A stretch of DNA of 8,325 bases, from positions 1 to 8,325 of the forward strand of contig WJKG01000188.1 in assembly GCA_014729205.1 (NCBI GenBank), given 5' to 3'. Under the pieces are notes generated by a model. The model was given only the letters and a program-made list of their open reading frames with translations. It did not search any database and was not told the origin of the DNA. Shown here in pieces: positions 6,587 through 8,325 of the stretch (positions are counted from its first letter, which is position 1; each line of letters opens with the position of its first letter). The translations under genes were made by a program, and so were the position numbers. The DNA is from a candidate division GN15 bacterium. Its GTDB lineage: Bacteria; Zixibacteria; MSB-5A5; GN15; FEB-12.

Positions 6587-6614
6587 GACAGTCTGTCCTG
6601 GCTGTTGTAGGACA
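6587..6614. promoter_or_regulatory. Overlapping inverted repeats upstream of the photolyase, possible operator
   Basis: GACAG-T-CTGTC (6587-6597) is a perfect palindrome. It overlaps TGTCCT-N9-AGGACA (6594-6614). Both lie between the upstream terminator and the photolyase start, where a regulator would act. No known operator consensus is matched, including the TGTACA type linked to MerR-family light regulators. No convincing -35/-10 pair was found next to them. Confidence 0.25.
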
Positions 6615-6621
6615 AAGCACA

Positions 6622-6627
6622 GAGGAG
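6622..6627 (+). promoter_or_regulatory. Ribosome binding site of the photolyase
   Basis: GAGGAG ends 9 bases before TTG 6637 but 15 bases before the in-frame ATG 6643, so spacing favours the TTG start. A weaker GAG at 6632-6634 could serve the ATG. Confidence 0.55.
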
Positions 6628-6636
6628 CGCTGAGAT

Positions 6637-8010
6637 TTGTTTATGACAGTCGACATACAACGTCGCGCACGTCGGCTCAATGACAGGAGTCCCAATCCCG
6701 GGCCGGTTGCTTATTGGATGAGCCGCGACCAACGAGCACAAGACAATTGGGCCCTGCTGTATGCACAGGAGCTGGCTCGCGAACGACAACAATCATTGGT
6801 GGTTGTCTTCAACCTCCTCCCGCAATTTCTTCAAGCCACCTGGCGGCAGTACCACTTCATGTTGGAAGGACTCAGACTTGTGGAGGAGGAGCTGCGGCGC
6901 TATCAGATTCCTTTCCTTGTTACCACCGGACAGCCCGAGACGGAGGTTCCGAGATTCGCCAAACGACATGGCATAGGCACGCTCGTTACAGATTTCTCGC
7001 CGCTTCGGATTAACCAGCATTGGTACGGTCAAGTCTCACGATCGATCGACTGTGAATTCTGGCAGGTTGATACGCATAACATAATCCCCTGCTGGAAGGC
7101 CTCGGGCAAGCGTGAGTACGCAGCCTATACCTTTCGGCCCAAGGTGCACAAGCAACTCGACGACTATCTCACCGAATTCCCGTCGCTGCAGAAGCACCCA
7201 CACCCCCTGCCGGGAGATAACTCTGCTGTAGACTGGAGACAGCTGGAGACTAAACTGAAGATTGATCGGTCGGTCGGGCCAATCGAAGATGTGAATCCGG
7301 GGAATGATGCTGCAATCGCCCGTCTGAAGCACTTCCTTGAGAACGATCTGGCTCACTACGATGAACTCCGTAACAACCCTAACAACAATGTGCAAACCGG
7401 TCTGTCGCCATATCTCCATTTCGGACACATTGCGCCCCAGCGAGTAGCATGGGAAGTGCAACGTGAGTCCGGGAGCGGTGCCTCCCGTGAGGCTCTGCTC
7501 GAGCAGTTGATTGTCAGGCGGGAGCTTTCCGACAACTTCTGTTACTACTGCCAGGAATACGATTCGTTTGATGCTTTTCCCGATTGGGCAAAGGAGACAC
7601 TGACCGAACATCAAAGTGATCCTCGCGAGTATGTCTACTCCGGCGAGGAACTCGAGCAGGGCAAGACGCATGATCCGCTATGGAATGCCGCACAGGAGAA
7701 TCTTGTGGCCCGCGGGACAATGCATGGCTATCTTAGAATGTACTGGGCCAAGAAGATTCTCCAGTGGTCACTCACACCACAAGAGGCCTTGGCACAGGCC
7801 ATTTACTTGAACGACCGCTATCAGCTCGATGGACGCGACCCGAATGGGTACACCGGAATTGCCTGGTCTATCGGCGGAGTTCACGACCGACCGTGGTTTG
7901 AACGCGAAGTGTTTGGTAAGATTCGATACATGAGTTACAACGGGTGTCGACGTAAGTTTGATGTCGAGGAGTATATTGCAAACAGTCAACCTCAGCGAGA
8001 GGACACCTGA
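6637..8010 (+). CDS. phr: Class II CPD photolyase (deoxyribodipyrimidine photo-lyase)
   Basis: 457 residues, the usual length for class II photolyases. The enzyme splits UV-induced cyclobutane pyrimidine dimers in DNA, using reduced FAD and blue/near-UV light. The N-terminal Rossmann-like photolyase domain (about 20-180) has the class II opening GPVAYWMSRDQRAQDNWALL. The C-terminal FAD-binding domain (about 215-445) has TGLSPYLHFGHIAPQRV (254-270), RRELSDNFCYY, RMYWAKKILQW, NDRYQLDGRDPNGYTGIAWS and GGVHDRPW. W370, W349 and W377 have the same spacing as the Trp triad described for the Methanosarcina mazei enzyme (W381, W360, W388). N392 fits the Asn facing the flavin there (N403), with a constant offset of 11; those reference numbers are from memory. 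All key residues look intact. The start is TTG 6637 by spacing, or ATG 6643 two codons later. An SRPBCC gene follows after 3 bases, so the two are likely cotranscribed. Confidence 0.96.
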   Translation: MFMTVDIQRRARRLNDRSPNPGPVAYWMSRDQRAQDNWALLYAQELARERQQSLVVVFNLLPQFLQATWRQYHFMLEGLRLVEEELRRYQIPFLVTTGQPETEVPRFAKRHGIGTLVTDFSPLRINQHWYGQVSRSIDCEFWQVDTHNIIPCWKASGKREYAAYTFRPKVHKQLDDYLTEFPSLQKHPHPLPGDNSAVDWRQLETKLKIDRSVGPIEDVNPGNDAAIARLKHFLENDLAHYDELRNNPNNNVQTGLSPYLHFGHIAPQRVAWEVQRESGSGASREALLEQLIVRRELSDNFCYYCQEYDSFDAFPDWAKETLTEHQSDPREYVYSGEELEQGKTHDPLWNAAQENLVARGTMHGYLRMYWAKKILQWSLTPQEALAQAIYLNDRYQLDGRDPNGYTGIAWSIGGVHDRPWFEREVFGKIRYMSYNGCRRKFDVEEYIANSQPQREDT

Positions 8011-8013
8011 CCC

Positions 8014-8325
8014 ATGAAGGTATACACACTCAAGCGAGAACAACTGATTCGACGGCCGCGCCAGGATGTGTTTCAGTTTTTCGAGCGACCCGAGAATCTG
8101 GAGGAGATCACGCCCGGGAACATGGGATTCGTGATCCTGACACCGCGTCCCATTCTCATGAGAGCAGGCGCCGTGCTCGACTACACGGTTCGAGTACTTG
8201 GCGTGCGAATCCGCTGGACGACGTTGATCGAATCGTACGATCCACCCGAGCGGTTTACGGATGTGTCTATCAAAGGTCCGTACTCCTTCTGGCATCACAC
8301 TCATACCTTCGAAGAGGTCTCCGAA
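8014..8325 (+). CDS. SRPBCC-family ligand-binding protein, N-terminal part (cut by window end)
   Basis: The first 104 residues are visible and the frame is open at the window end; members of this family are usually about 150-160 residues. SRPBCC proteins (polyketide cyclase/START-like fold) bind hydrophobic ligands in a deep cavity; this subgroup has no established reaction. Recognisable segments are VFQFFERPENLEEITPG (19-35), MGFVILTPRP, LDYTVRVLGVRIRWTTLIESYDPPERF and KGPYSFWHHTHTFEEV, which follow the conserved pattern of the subgroup often annotated as cyclase/dehydrase or SRPBCC protein. ATG 8014 has GAGAGGA (7997-8003) 10 bases upstream, inside the end of the photolyase gene. The 3-base gap to the photolyase stop implies one operon and translational coupling. 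From memory, this family is frequently found next to photolyase genes, so a light- or stress-linked role is plausible but unproven. Confidence 0.85.
   Translation, partial: MKVYTLKREQLIRRPRQDVFQFFERPENLEEITPGNMGFVILTPRPILMRAGAVLDYTVRVLGVRIRWTTLIESYDPPERFTDVSIKGPYSFWHHTHTFEEVSE

Noticed and set aside
7036..7671. A 211-codon open frame on the minus strand
   Set aside because: It lies entirely antisense to the well-supported photolyase gene and its translation resembles no family; a long antisense frame is a common by-product of codon bias.

Overview
The window looks like chromosomal DNA of moderate GC content from a bacterium of the broad FCB lineage (Bacteroidetes/Chlorobi relatives and candidate phyla such as Zixibacteria or Latescibacteria). 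The main reason is the long secreted protein ending in a textbook NYPNPFNPTT-type C-terminal sorting/FlgD-like domain; large Cys-rich secreted multimodular proteins are also typical of those candidate phyla. No finer taxonomic call is safe from the sequence. All recognisable genes lie on the + strand.

Layout: (1) 1-254, the 3' end of an adenosylcobalamin-dependent (class II) ribonucleotide reductase, closed by a perfect 13-bp hairpin terminator (301-338). (2) 348-1892, a membrane protein with about five N-terminal helices and an ethylbenzene-dehydrogenase-type heme-binding domain, probably a b-type cytochrome. (3) 1893-2694, about 0.8 kb without a confident gene. It holds a possible 30-residue small ORF (2096-2188) with a strong ribosome binding site, a hairpin over its start, a clear + strand terminator (2267-2304), and a stretch with six TCGCA pentamers. 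(4) 2695-6471, a 1258-residue secreted protein: signal peptide, von Willebrand A domain with an intact metal site, several Cys-rich beta-sandwich modules, two internally duplicated modules and the C-terminal sorting domain; it is followed by a strong terminator (6501-6543). (5) 6637-8010, a class II CPD photolyase. (6) 8014 to the window end, the start of an SRPBCC-family protein, 3 nt downstream of the photolyase and probably in the same operon.

The genes form separate transcription units divided by three hairpin terminators. Only the photolyase and SRPBCC genes look cotranscribed. They do not form one joint pathway: DNA precursor synthesis, a redox/heme membrane protein, a cell-surface protein and light-dependent DNA repair lie side by side.

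I do not see a clear previously undescribed system such as a defence island, CRISPR array or mobile element. The least explained parts are the 1893-2694 intergenic region and the modular architecture of the secreted protein.
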